12,481 bases of DNA from Acidimicrobiia bacterium (GCA_030623545.1 JAUXLW010000020.1:1-12481); one strand, 5' to 3'; counted from the first letter of the stretch, positions 1 to 7,229 are shown. The notes: a model not told the origin generated them from the letters alone. Numbers and translations are program-made.

Positions 1-3000
1 CTGGACGGGAGATGTCGATGCCCAATGACTCTGCGGTGCGAAACACGTCGTCGTCGAGCTCTTTGAGCTCCACTTCCTCGCCGGCCGAGAGCATCTCGAC
101 GTTGAGGCACAACGACTGCATTTCCTTCACCAATACTTTGAACGACTCCGGTATTCCCGGCTCGGGGATGTTCTCGCCCTTGACGATGGCCTCGTACACC
201 TTGACGCGGCCGTTGACGTCATCCGACTTGATGGTGAGCAGCTCCTGAAGGGCATATGCGGCTCCATATGCCTCCAGGGCCCACACTTCCATCTCCCCGA
301 AGCGTTGACCGCCAAATTGGGCTTTTCCACCAAGCGGCTGCTGGGTGATCATCGAATAGGGCCCCGTTGACCGAGCGTGGATCTTGTCATCCACCAGGTG
401 GAGGAGCTTGAGGATGTACAGATAGCCAACGGTGACCGGCTGATCGAGGGGACGGCCGTTGCGCCCGTCGAAAAGCATGGCCTTCCCTTCGTCGTTCACG
501 AGCTTGGTGCCGTCCCGGTTGGGATGGGCGTTGACCAGGAGGTCGGCTATCTCTTCCTCGCGAGCACCATCGAAAACCGGGCTCGCTACTCGCTGCCAGG
601 GGGGAGCGCCCTTGCTGGCTTCGCTGGAACCCTTGAATGGCTGCCACCCTTGGCCCGCCGCCCAGCCGAGGTGAGTCTCCAAGACCTGGCCGAGATTCAT
701 CCTGGAGGGAACTCCAAGAGGGGACAGCACAATGTCCACGGGTGTACCGTCTTCGAGGAAGGGCATGTCCTCCATGGGCAAGATCTTGGCGATAACACCC
801 TTGTTTCCGTGCCGCCCTGCCAGCTTGTCTCCTTCGGAAATCTTCCTCTGCTGAGCCACGTAGACACGCACCAGCTCGTTCATGCCGGGAGGCAGATCGT
901 CGCCATTCTCTCGACTGAACATCTTGACGTCGATGACCTTGCCGCCCTCGCCGTGTGGCACCTTGAGTGAGGTATCGCGAACCTCGCGGGCTTTTTCACC
1001 AAAGATGGCGCGCAGCAGGCGCTCCTCGGGGGTCAGCTCGGTCTCGCCTTTGGGCGTGACCTTGCCAACCAGGTAGTCACCAGGGCCTACCTCGGCCCCG
1101 ATCCGGATGATTCCTTCGTCATCGAGGTCACGCAAGACCTCTTCTGCGACGTTAGGGATGTCCCGGGTGATCTCCTCAGCACCGAGCTTGGTGTCGCGAG
1201 CCTCGATCTCGTACTCCTCAATATGAATTGAGGTGAGGACATCGTCTATCACCAGACGCTCCGAAAGCACAATGGCGTCCTCATAGTTGTGGCCGTGCCA
1301 GGGCATGAACGCCACCAGAAGGTTCTTACCCAGAGCCAGCTCGCCCTGATCGGTAGAAGGCCCGTCGGCAAGGATATGGCCCGCCTTCACTTTGTCGCCT
1401 TCCTCCACGAGGGGCTTCTGGTTGAGGTTGGTGCCTTGATTAGACCGCTCGAACTTCTTGAGCCCGTAACTCTTCTTTCGCCTCGACTGCGTCTCTTTCA
1501 CCACGATGTGCTCGCCGGTGATCTCCACCACCTCGCCGTCTGCCTCGGCCAGCACCATATCGCCCGAGTCGTATGCGGCCCTGGCTTCCACGCCGGTTCC
1601 AACAAGCGGAGCCTCACTACGCAACAACGGGACCGCCTGTCGCATCATGTTGGAGCCCATCAACGCCCGGTTGGCGTCGTCGTGCTCGAGGAACGGAATG
1701 AGGGAGGTGGCCACCGAAACGATTTGCTTCGGCGAAACATCCATGTAGTCGACTTCCTTGGCCTTTACGTAGTCGATCTCTCCTCCGGCACGGCGCACGA
1801 GGATCCGGGGATTGGCGAAGGCTCCATCAGGCTTCAACGGTGCATTGGCCTGGGCAATCACGAACTCCTCGTCCTCGGACGCGGTCAAGTAATCCACCTT
1901 GGTGGTGACCTTGCCCTTGGCGACTCTCCTGTAGGGGGTTTCGATAAAGCCAAACCGGTTGACCTTGGCGTAGGTGGCGAGTGACCCGATGAGCCCGATG
2001 TTGGGGCCCTCCGGAGTCTCAATCGGGCACATGCGCCCATAGTGGGAGGGATGGACATCTCGTACTTCGAATCCAGCCCGTTCCCGGCTGAGGCCTCCCG
2101 GGCCCAGCGCCGACAAACGACGGCGGTGGGTAAGGCCGGCAAGCGGATTCGGCTGATCCATGAACTGGCTCAGCTGGCTTGTCCCGAAGAACTCTTTGAT
2201 CGACGCCACTACCGGGCGGATGTTGATGAGGCTCTGCGGAGTTATGACCTCAGGATCCTGGGTTGTCATGCGCTCGCGAACCACTCGCTCGAGGCGGGTG
2301 AGCCCCACCCTTACCTGGTTCTGGATCAGCTCACCGACGGTACGGATGCGCCTGTTACCGAAATGGTCGATGTCATCGGTCCGGTAACCATCAGTCCCGG
2401 AGTGAAGATGCACCATGTATCGAATGGTGTCGAGGATGTCCTCGTTCGACAACAAGCCATGCTCCTCGCTGTTGTACTGGGACATGGTGAGGATCTTGCG
2501 CCCGAACTTGCCCGACAACTTGTAGCGACCCACCCGGGTGAGGTCGTAGCGCTTGGGGTTGTAGAACAGCGTGTTGATGAGGCCGCGGGCCGACTCCACC
2601 GTGGTCAACTCACCGGGACGAAGCTTGCGGTACAGGTCGAGAAGCGCTTCGTCGCGTTCCTCGGTGGTGTCCTTCTCGAGCGTGTTCTGCATGGTCTCGG
2701 CATTGTCGAACAGAGCCAGAAGCTCCTCATCGGTCTCGCCGATGCCGAGGGCTCGCAAGAAGGTACTCACCAGCTGACGCCGCTTCCGGTCGACCCGCAC
2801 CCCGATGGTGTTCTTCTTGTCGATGTCGAATTCGAGCCAGGCGCCGCGGCCGGGAATGATCTTGGCGGTGTATATGTCCTTGTCGGACGTCTTGTCGAGG
2901 CTTTGATCGAAATAAACCCCGGGCGACCGCACCAGCTGGCTCACGACCACCCGCTCGGTCCCGTTGACAATGAAAGTGCCGTTCGAGGTCATGATCGGGA

Positions 3001-3331
3001 AGTCGCCGAGGAAGACCTGCTGCTCTTTGATCTCACCGGTTTGCCGGTTCATGAAACGAGCTGTAACGAAGAGGGGTCGCGAATAGTTCGAATCGCGCTC
3101 CTTCGCTTCTTCGATGGTGAGTGTGGGCTCGGTAAACCAATGCTTGGTGAGGTCGAGAGCGAGGCTTCCGGTGAAGTCCTCAATAGGAAACACCTCGTCG
3201 AAGAGCTCCTGGAGGCCTACGTCCAGGAACCACTGAAACGATTCATGTTGGGTAGCTAGCAGGTCGGGAAGGGGCTGGACTTCAGGGATTTTGGCGAACG
3301 AAAAACGCTGGGACACACGCGCAGAGGCCAA
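1..3331 (-). CDS. rpoB: RNA polymerase beta subunit (partial, C-terminus beyond left edge)
   Basis: This is the beta subunit of RNA polymerase, half of the catalytic cleft and the rifamycin target. About 1110 codons are present and the frame is open to base 2; actinobacterial RpoB is usually about 1150-1180 residues, so roughly 40-70 residues are missing. The start is TTG at 3331, with AGGAGG at 3340-3345 eight bases upstream; translation opens MASARVSQRFSFAKIPEV, as expected for RpoB. The rifampicin region reads MDQPNPLAGLTHRRRLSALG (residues 391-410), with D392, H402 and S407 equivalent to E. coli 516, 526 and 531. The active-site motif GDKLAGRHGNKG (834-845) carries K836 and K844, equivalent to K1065 and K1073. 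The gene has its own upstream spacer and promoter and does not directly follow rplL. rpoC is expected beyond the left edge. Large plus-strand open frames over this gene are antisense shadows. Confidence 0.98.
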   Translation of the reverse strand, partial: MASARVSQRFSFAKIPEVQPLPDLLATQHESFQWFLDVGLQELFDEVFPIEDFTGSLALDLTKHWFTEPTLTIEEAKERDSNYSRPLFVTARFMNRQTGEIKEQQVFLGDFPIMTSNGTFIVNGTERVVVSQLVRSPGVYFDQSLDKTSDKDIYTAKIIPGRGAWLEFDIDKKNTIGVRVDRKRRQLVSTFLRALGIGETDEELLALFDNAETMQNTLEKDTTEERDEALLDLYRKLRPGELTTVESARGLINTLFYNPKRYDLTRVGRYKLSGKFGRKILTMSQYNSEEHGLLSNEDILDTIRYMVHLHSGTDGYRTDDIDHFGNRRIRTVGELIQNQVRVGLTRLERVVRERMTTQDPEVITPQSLINIRPVVASIKEFFGTSQLSQFMDQPNPLAGLTHRRRLSALGPGGLSRERAGFEVRDVHPSHYGRMCPIETPEGPNIGLIGSLATYAKVNRFGFIETPYRRVAKGKVTTKVDYLTASEDEEFVIAQANAPLKPDGAFANPRILVRRAGGEIDYVKAKEVDYMDVSPKQIVSVATSLIPFLEHDDANRALMGSNMMRQAVPLLRSEAPLVGTGVEARAAYDSGDMVLAEADGEVVEITGEHIVVKETQSRRKKSYGLKKFERSNQGTNLNQKPLVEEGDKVKAGHILADGPSTDQGELALGKNLLVAFMPWHGHNYEDAIVLSERLVIDDVLTSIHIEEYEIEARDTKLGAEEITRDIPNVAEEVLRDLDDEGIIRIGAEVGPGDYLVGKVTPKGETELTPEERLLRAIFGEKAREVRDTSLKVPHGEGGKVIDVKMFSRENGDDLPPGMNELVRVYVAQQRKISEGDKLAGRHGNKGVIAKILPMEDMPFLEDGTPVDIVLSPLGVPSRMNLGQVLETHLGWAAGQGWQPFKGSSEASKGAPPWQRVASPVFDGAREEEIADLLVNAHPNRDGTKLVNDEGKAMLFDGRNGRPLDQPVTVGYLYILKLLHLVDDKIHARSTGPYSMITQQPLGGKAQFGGQRFGEMEVWALEAYGAAYALQELLTIKSDDVNGRVKVYEAIVKGENIPEPGIPESFKVLVKEMQSLCLNVEMLSAGEEVELKELDDDVFRTAESLGIDISRP

Positions 3332-3375
3332 GGGCGATTCCTCCTAAAGGACGGCATGGGACGGCGAACGGGAAT

Positions 3376-3394
3376 ACTACCACGCGGCGGTAGT
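3376..3394 (-). promoter_or_regulatory. Hairpin in the rpoB 5' leader
   Basis: A 6-bp inverted repeat (ACTACC/GGTAGT, 7-base loop) lies about 45 bases upstream of the rpoB start, in what would be the mRNA leader if transcription begins at the promoter near 3448-3476. The same stretch also offers a weaker possible second promoter, TTGCGT, 16 bases, TAGTAT, whose -10 falls in the right arm on the minus strand. I cannot tell whether the hairpin or the promoter is the functional element. Confidence 0.3.
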
Positions 3395-3447
3395 TACGCA
3401 AATTTTTCAAGCCACCTGCTAAGGGGCCTCTACGTTGTCCAATGAGC

Positions 3448-3476
3448 AACATACAGGGGAGCGTCGATTCGGTCAA
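3448..3476 (-). promoter_or_regulatory. Candidate housekeeping promoter of rpoB
   Basis: On the minus strand there is TTGACC (3476-3471), a 17-base spacer and TATGTT (3453-3448), a good match to a housekeeping sigma-70-type promoter in both sequence and spacing. It sits directly after the stop codon of the acetyltransferase gene and would give an rpoB leader of about 110 nt. Its presence is consistent with rpoB being transcribed separately from rplJL here, since three other genes intervene. Confidence 0.6.
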
Positions 3477-3487
3477 GCACTAGTGCT
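3476..3487. promoter_or_regulatory. 12-bp perfect palindrome abutting the rpoB -35 box
   Basis: AGCACTAGTGCT is a perfect 12-bp palindrome between the acetyltransferase stop (3496) and the rpoB promoter. Its last base overlaps the first base of the -35 hexamer. No T-tract follows on either strand, so it does not look like an intrinsic terminator. The position fits an operator for a dimeric regulator, but no cognate factor can be named from this window. Confidence 0.35.
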
Positions 3488-3495
3488 CGTAAACC

Positions 3496-4053
3496 TCACA
3501 GATCAAGGCGATAAATGGGTCGCCGCGGCTTCCGACGGGCCACCTCGGTGAAGCCGGCGAGCTGGAACATGGACTCCACCCCATGCCAGACCTCGGTGTC
3601 GGCCATCTCGGCCTCTGGCGCAACCGGGTAGCCCTCGAGAGTGGTGGCACCCGCCTGGCGAGCACGCGTGACCGCGGCTGCCAGCAGAGCGCCGGCCACG
3701 CCTCGTCCCCGATGGTGTTTATCCACGACGAAGCAGGTGACGGACCAGACCTCTTTGTTGTCGACGGGCTTGTTCACGGGCGAACGCTGGAGCCGCGAGT
3801 ACTCCGCTCTCGGCGCCAGGGCTGCCCACCCGACGGGGCGGCCGTCCGCATATGCCAGTAATCCGTACTCATGGCCGTTGGCTATCAGTTTCTCGAGCGC
3901 CCGCCGGTTGGGCTCGTAGACGTTCTCTCCGAATTCGGTGTTGGTCTGCCGATTCCACATGCACCAACAGCCCGAATAAGCACCGCTGGGCCCGAAGAGT
4001 AATTCCAGGTCGGCAAAATTCTCGTCCGTCGCAGGCACGATGCTCAGCACCAT
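3496..4053 (-). CDS. GNAT family N-acetyltransferase
   Basis: A 185-residue protein of the Gcn5-related N-acetyltransferase family, which moves an acetyl group from acetyl-CoA to an amine. The acetyl-CoA pyrophosphate loop is visible as RGRGVA at residues 115-120, preceded by the beta4 strand WSVTCFVV (103-110) and followed by the helix GALLAAAVTRA. A Cys/Trp-rich segment, SGCWCMWNRQ (27-36), resembles a subgroup of uncharacterised actinobacterial GNATs. I start at ATG 4053 (MVLSIVPATDENF) because the fold begins there. Starts further upstream add a non-conserved 21-residue leader and would overlap the divergent lipoprotein gene. No strong Shine-Dalgarno is seen. The substrate is unknown. It lies between the lipoprotein gene and rpoB, outside the usual content of this cluster. 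Confidence 0.88.
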   Translation of the reverse strand: MVLSIVPATDENFADLELLFGPSGAYSGCWCMWNRQTNTEFGENVYEPNRRALEKLIANGHEYGLLAYADGRPVGWAALAPRAEYSRLQRSPVNKPVDNKEVWSVTCFVVDKHHRGRGVAGALLAAAVTRARQAGATTLEGYPVAPEAEMADTEVWHGVESMFQLAGFTEVARRKPRRPIYRLDL

Positions 4054-4091
4054 GAGATCCAGGCTATCCCCGACTACTGCTCCGCGGGTCA

Positions 4092-4097
4092 TACGAT
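4092..4097 (+). promoter_or_regulatory. -10 element (TACGAT) placed for leaderless transcription
   Basis: TACGAT fits the TANNNT -10 pattern and its last T is exactly at -7 relative to the ATG at 4104. Transcription would therefore start at or beside the start codon. There is no recognisable Shine-Dalgarno before 4104, which agrees with a leaderless mRNA; these are common in actinobacteria. The -35 region (around 4069-4074, CCCGAC) is weak. Confidence 0.45.
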
Positions 4098-4103
4098 GGT
4101 TGG

Positions 4104-4916
4104 ATGCACAGGGCACGTCGCTGGAGGTTCACGGTATTGGGGTTGCTGGGAGGCCTTGCGATAACGGCCGCCGGATGCGGCGGATCCACCAGCGAGACCG
4201 CCCCGGCCACCACTACCACGGCGCCAAGCTCCACTGCCACGACCACCAGCGCTCCGCCCACCACCACAACCACCACGGTGGCGCCCACGACGACGACCAC
4301 AACTATTCCCCCGGAGCCGGCTCGCTATCGGCTTGTAGTCAAGAACACCTGGAGCGAGGAGACCCAGCCAGGAGGGGTCCCCGGAAACGCCCATTTATCC
4401 TGGTTGGCAGGAGCCACCCATAACGACGAGGTGACTCTGTGGTCGCTGGACGAGCCCGCTAGCCCGGGAGTAACCGAGATGGCCGAGACCGGACGGACCA
4501 ACATCCTCCTCGACGAGATAGCGGCCGCCGGTGGGATCGACTCGACCCTCAGCTGGCAATGGTGGTTCTGCGCGGCCTCCACCAACTCAGACAATTGCGG
4601 TGAGACCATCCTCGAGTTCGACATTGATCCCGCCTATCCCTACGTCACTCTGGCGAGCATGATCGGACCAAGCCCCGACTGGTTCGTCGGTGTAGACGGT
4701 CTCGCTCTGCTCGAGGACGGCCGGTGGCGACAAGAGGTCGTCGTTCTTCTCACGCCCTACGACGGCGGGACCCGTACTGAGCAGGATCGATTTGCCCTCG
4801 GGGGCCCACAGAACGATCCACCCGAGCCGATTTCCGTGATCACCGACGGGTCGGGTCAGATCGTGGGCCCACAACCGATTGGATCCTTCACTTTCACTCT
4901 GCTCATGAGCGGCTGA
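4104..4916 (+). CDS. Putative lipoprotein with spondin-N-like domain
   Basis: A 270-residue exported protein. Residues 1-24 form a signal peptide: a basic RARRWR, a hydrophobic core, then TAAGC with Cys25 as likely lipidation site; the -3 residue Ala is not the commonest choice. Residues 26-70 are a Thr/Pro/Ala linker with runs of six threonines. Residues 74-268 resemble the spondin N-terminal domain known from animal F-spondin and from some bacterial secreted proteins. The signs are YRLVVKNTWS (75-84), HLSWLAGATHN (97-107), the LWSLDEPASPGV segment, SMIGPSPDWFVGVDGL (185-200) and LTPYDGGT (216-223). C156 and C165 could form a disulphide. It is the only complete plus-strand gene, converging on the transporter gene. 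The likely role is a cell-surface adhesion or matrix protein, by inference only. The domain call comes from motif memory, not a search. Confidence 0.8.
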   Translation: MHRARRWRFTVLGLLGGLAITAAGCGGSTSETAPATTTTAPSSTATTTSAPPTTTTTTVAPTTTTTTIPPEPARYRLVVKNTWSEETQPGGVPGNAHLSWLAGATHNDEVTLWSLDEPASPGVTEMAETGRTNILLDEIAAAGGIDSTLSWQWWFCAASTNSDNCGETILEFDIDPAYPYVTLASMIGPSPDWFVGVDGLALLEDGRWRQEVVVLLTPYDGGTRTEQDRFALGGPQNDPPEPISVITDGSGQIVGPQPIGSFTFTLLMSG

Positions 4917-4926
4917 TGAGTTTCAC

Positions 4927-4958
4927 CTGGTCAAGCTCTTACCGCTCGGCTTGACCAG
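4927..4958. terminator. Stem-loop between convergent genes
   Basis: CTGGTCAAGC (4927-4936) and GCTTGACCAG (4949-4958) form a perfect 10-bp stem with a 12-base loop. It lies 10 bases after the lipoprotein stop and overlaps the last codons and stop of the convergent transporter gene (4931). It could act as a bidirectional transcription stop. No U-tract follows on either strand, so it is not a textbook Rho-independent terminator. Confidence 0.5.
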
Positions 4959-5854
4959 TAAGCCCCGCCGATCACGGCCACTACTCCGAGGATCGCTATC
5001 GGCTCGACGGTTTCGTGCCGGAACATAACCCCGAGAGCAATGGCAACGAGGGGAATGAGGTAAGCGGTGGTCGACATCCGAGGGGCCCCGACGCGTCCTC
5101 CGAGGGTGGCAGCCAATGACCGGGCGACCCCGGTGCCGAGCACTCCGAGAATCACCACGGCAGCGATGGCCTGCCACCTGAATTCGGACTCAGAGATGGT
5201 CACAAAGCCGAAGGGGGCCAGGAGCACACTCGACACAGCCAGGGCCCACAGGGTGACGGCGGGCCCACCGTAACGTTGCTGCAGAGGGACCAGCATGTTG
5301 CCGCTAATGCCGTACCCGACGACAGCGATCAACACCAGGATAACTCCTGTAGGCGCAGCGTCGGCGCCGCTCAGCGATGGAGCCGTCATCAGAACGATCC
5401 CGACGAAACCGAGGGAGATGCCGAACGCCTGGGCCGGCCCCGGGAGGCGCCGCAGCAGGAGTGAGGCAATGACCAGACTGATTATCGGGGCTGCGGCTGT
5501 GAGCATCCCCGCCACTGCGGAATCGAGCTCCGTTTCGGCCACAGCGAATAGAAGCCCGGGGCCGGCATTCCCGGCGATTGCTATCACCAGGATCCGCAGC
5601 CAGTCGGCACGCTCGATGCGGCGGCGGGCACTCGGGAACGTCAGCAGCGCTGCCCCGCCTAGAAAGACCCTCCCAAATGCGACCACCCCCGGCGCCAGCG
5701 AGTCCACCCCAATGGCAATCCAAAGGAACGCCGAACCCCAAATGAGGCCGACAGTGGCAGTTAGGCCCCACTCCGCAGGTCCGTATGCCGCAGGCCGGGA
5801 ACCAACATTGGTGAGCGCATGCCTGTCCGACGGCCCCAAAAGGCTCCATGCCAT
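4931..5854 (-). CDS. EamA/DMT family transporter
   Basis: A 307-residue inner-membrane protein of the drug/metabolite transporter superfamily with two EamA repeats and about ten hydrophobic helices. The first helix shows the family signature WGSAFLWIAIGV (about residues 39-50). Each half ends in a helix followed by basic residues, for example LLLRR near the end of helix 5. Members export small metabolites or amino acids; the substrate here cannot be read. I choose ATG 5854; TTG at 5857 is immediately adjacent, and neither has a strong Shine-Dalgarno. It begins 45 bases after the rplL stop on the same strand with no terminator visible between them, so read-through from rplJL is likely. Its 3' end converges on the lipoprotein gene. 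Confidence 0.92.
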   Translation of the reverse strand: MAWSLLGPSDRHALTNVGSRPAAYGPAEWGLTATVGLIWGSAFLWIAIGVDSLAPGVVAFGRVFLGGAALLTFPSARRRIERADWLRILVIAIAGNAGPGLLFAVAETELDSAVAGMLTAAAPIISLVIASLLLRRLPGPAQAFGISLGFVGIVLMTAPSLSGADAAPTGVILVLIAVVGYGISGNMLVPLQQRYGGPAVTLWALAVSSVLLAPFGFVTISESEFRWQAIAAVVILGVLGTGVARSLAATLGGRVGAPRMSTTAYLIPLVAIALGVMFRHETVEPIAILGVVAVIGGAYWSSRAVRA

Positions 5855-5899
5855 CAAGCCTCGTCGGAAAGAGTCGGTCGGTGCGCAGCCAACGTTTAG

Positions 5900-6283
5900 C
5901 TACTTGAGCTCGACAGTTCCGCCGGCACCTTCAATAGTCTCTTTGGCTTTCTCGGCGACGTCTTTGTCGACGCCCTCCAACACCGGGACCGGGGCACTTT
6001 CAACAAGCTCCTTGGCTTCCTTGAGGCCCAGGGTGGTGAGAGCACGCACCTCTTTGATCACCTGGATTTTCTTATCTCCTGCAGCCGTCAAGATGACGTC
6101 GAACGAGTCCTGCTCCTCCACCGCAGCCGCGTCGCCGCCATCTCCGCCGGCCGCCGCTACCGCAACCGGGGCGGCCGCGGTTACGTCGAACTTCTCCTCG
6201 AATGCCTTGACGAACTCGGACAGCTCGAGGACGGTCATGCCCTCAAAGTGTTCGAGAAGGTCGTCGCTGCTCAGTTTGGCCAT
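5900..6283 (-). CDS. rplL: Ribosomal protein bL12 (L7/L12)
   Basis: The 127-residue stalk protein that recruits translation GTPases. Residues 1-30 form the N-terminal dimerisation and L10-binding domain (MAKLSSDDLLEHFEGMTVLE). Residues about 36-56 are the Ala/Gly hinge. The C-terminal domain runs from FDVILTAAGDKKIQVIKEVR to the end and has the conserved LGLKEAKELVE helix that contacts EF-G and EF-Tu. Length and sequence are standard. Start ATG 6283 is preceded by AAGGAG (6292-6297) at eight bases. It follows rplJ by 18 bases and is surely co-transcribed with it. Normally rpoB comes next; here an EamA gene does. Confidence 0.98.
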   Translation of the reverse strand: MAKLSSDDLLEHFEGMTVLELSEFVKAFEEKFDVTAAAPVAVAAAGGDGGDAAAVEEQDSFDVILTAAGDKKIQVIKEVRALTTLGLKEAKELVESAPVPVLEGVDKDVAEKAKETIEGAGGTVELK

Positions 6284-6301
6284 TGTGTCTTCTCCTTATC
6301 G

Positions 6302-7207
6302 TTAATCTTCGGAATCATCTTTGGTCCCATCAGAACCAGACGCCTCTTCTGCCGACACTTCAACCGTGGGCTCCTCAGCAGCAGCCGGCTCGTCGGCCGC
6401 GGAGTCTTCAGCCACAGCGTCCTCGGCAGGTTTTTCCGCCGCGGGCTCCTCAGCCGCAGGCTCCCCGGCAGACTCCTCCGCCGCGGGCTCTTCAGCCGCA
6501 GCGTCCTCGTCAGACTCATCAGCCGCAGGCTCCTCGGCAGATTTCTCCGTCGCGGGCTCCTCAGCCGCAGTGTCTTCGCCAGACTTCTCCGCCTTGCCCT
6601 CCTCAGCCGGAGCCGTCCCCTCAGACCCGTCCGCCGAGCCCTCGGCGGTCGACTCCTCGGGAGCAGCAGGCTCTTCAGCAACCGGCGACTCAGAGGCCTT
6701 CTTATCGAGTAACTGCTGCATCGCCGAGGCAGGCTGGCGCAGCACAGCCGACATGAGCCCAGCCAATTTCGTAAGAGGCGCCTTGAGGACCCCGGCGAAC
6801 ATCGCCAGCAACACCTCGCGTGGCTCGAGGTCGGCGAGCTTGAGGAACGACTCCTGATCCAACGTTTCACCGTCGAGCAAGCCACCCTTGATGACCAGGA
6901 ACTCGTTGCCAGCCGCAAAAGTCTTGAGCTCCTTGGCCGCGAGGACCGGGTCGCCGTCTGTGAACGCAAGTGCGGTGGGACCTTGCAACCATTCCAGGAG
7001 GTCGGTCTTGCCGGCACCCTCGGCCGCGAGTCTGGCCAAACTCATTTTCATGACCTTGTAGTCGGCGCCTGTGGCCCGGAGGCTCCTTCGCAGCGCCTGC
7101 TGCTGAGACACCGAAAGGCCCCGGTACTCGGTGATGAACACTGCACCAGAGTTCTCGAGCCTGTCTTTGATCTCATCGACTACGGCGACCTTCTCCGGTC
7201 GTGCCAT
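6302..7207 (-). CDS. rplJ: Ribosomal protein uL10 with long acidic C-terminal tail
   Basis: L10 anchors L7/L12 dimers to the ribosomal stalk base on 23S rRNA. Residues 1-171 are a normal L10: MARPEKVAVVDEIKDRL, the TEYRGLSVSQ motif, the YKVMKMSLARLA segment, and a C-terminal helix ending PASAMQQLLDKK that should bind L12. Residues 172-301 are an added, low-complexity Ala/Glu/Pro/Ser tail rich in variants of AAEEPAAEES, ending GTKDDSED, strongly acidic and probably disordered. Typical bacterial L10 is about 165-180 residues, so the tail is the oddity. I start at ATG 7207, with GAGGAG at 7213-7218. An open frame continues upstream to 7375, but its sequence is not L10-like and it would cross the leader structure. 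It is followed by rplL. Confidence 0.97.
   Translation of the reverse strand: MARPEKVAVVDEIKDRLENSGAVFITEYRGLSVSQQQALRRSLRATGADYKVMKMSLARLAAEGAGKTDLLEWLQGPTALAFTDGDPVLAAKELKTFAAGNEFLVIKGGLLDGETLDQESFLKLADLEPREVLLAMFAGVLKAPLTKLAGLMSAVLRQPASAMQQLLDKKASESPVAEEPAAPEESTAEGSADGSEGTAPAEEGKAEKSGEDTAAEEPATEKSAEEPAADESDEDAAAEEPAAEESAGEPAAEEPAAEKPAEDAVAEDSAADEPAAAEEPTVEVSAEEASGSDGTKDDSED
6305..6694 (-). repeat. Acidic low-complexity coding repeats in the rplJ tail
   Basis: The 3' third of rplJ encodes imperfect repeats of Glu-Glu-Pro-Ala-Ala-type units, alternating EEPAAEES, GEPAAEEP, AAEKPAED and related words over about 130 codons. The DNA repeats too: forms of GCCGCGGGCTCCTCAGC on the plus strand recur across the tract. 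Such a tract can grow or shrink by replication slippage. Triplet-based units keep the frame. Confidence 0.75.
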
Positions 7208-7229
7208 GTCAGCTCCTCGTGCAAATAGG

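Noticed and set aside
377..970. 197-codon plus-strand open frame (also 1289-1984)
   Set aside because: Antisense to well-conserved rpoB segments including the active-site motif; no Shine-Dalgarno or recognisable product.
2042..3259. 405-codon plus-strand open frame
   Set aside because: It lies wholly antisense to rpoB, has no family resemblance, and mirrors rpoB codon structure. High GC makes long antisense frames common.
4064..4300. Val-rich minus-strand open frame that looks like a membrane peptide
   Set aside because: Antisense of the Thr-rich linker (ACC/ACG codons give GGT/CGT, read as Val/Gly).
4197..4318. Repetitive ACC/ACG stretch considered as a CRISPR or satellite repeat
   Set aside because: It encodes the in-frame Thr/Pro linker of the lipoprotein and has no spacer-repeat structure.
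5295..6305. 336-codon plus-strand open frame
   Set aside because: Spans antisense across the EamA gene, the gap and rplL. Composition is Ser/Ala/Arg/Thr-rich shadow sequence.
6271..7017. 248-codon Arg/Ser/Leu-rich minus-strand open frame
   Set aside because: Out-of-frame reading of rplJ; the L10 frame is unmistakable.
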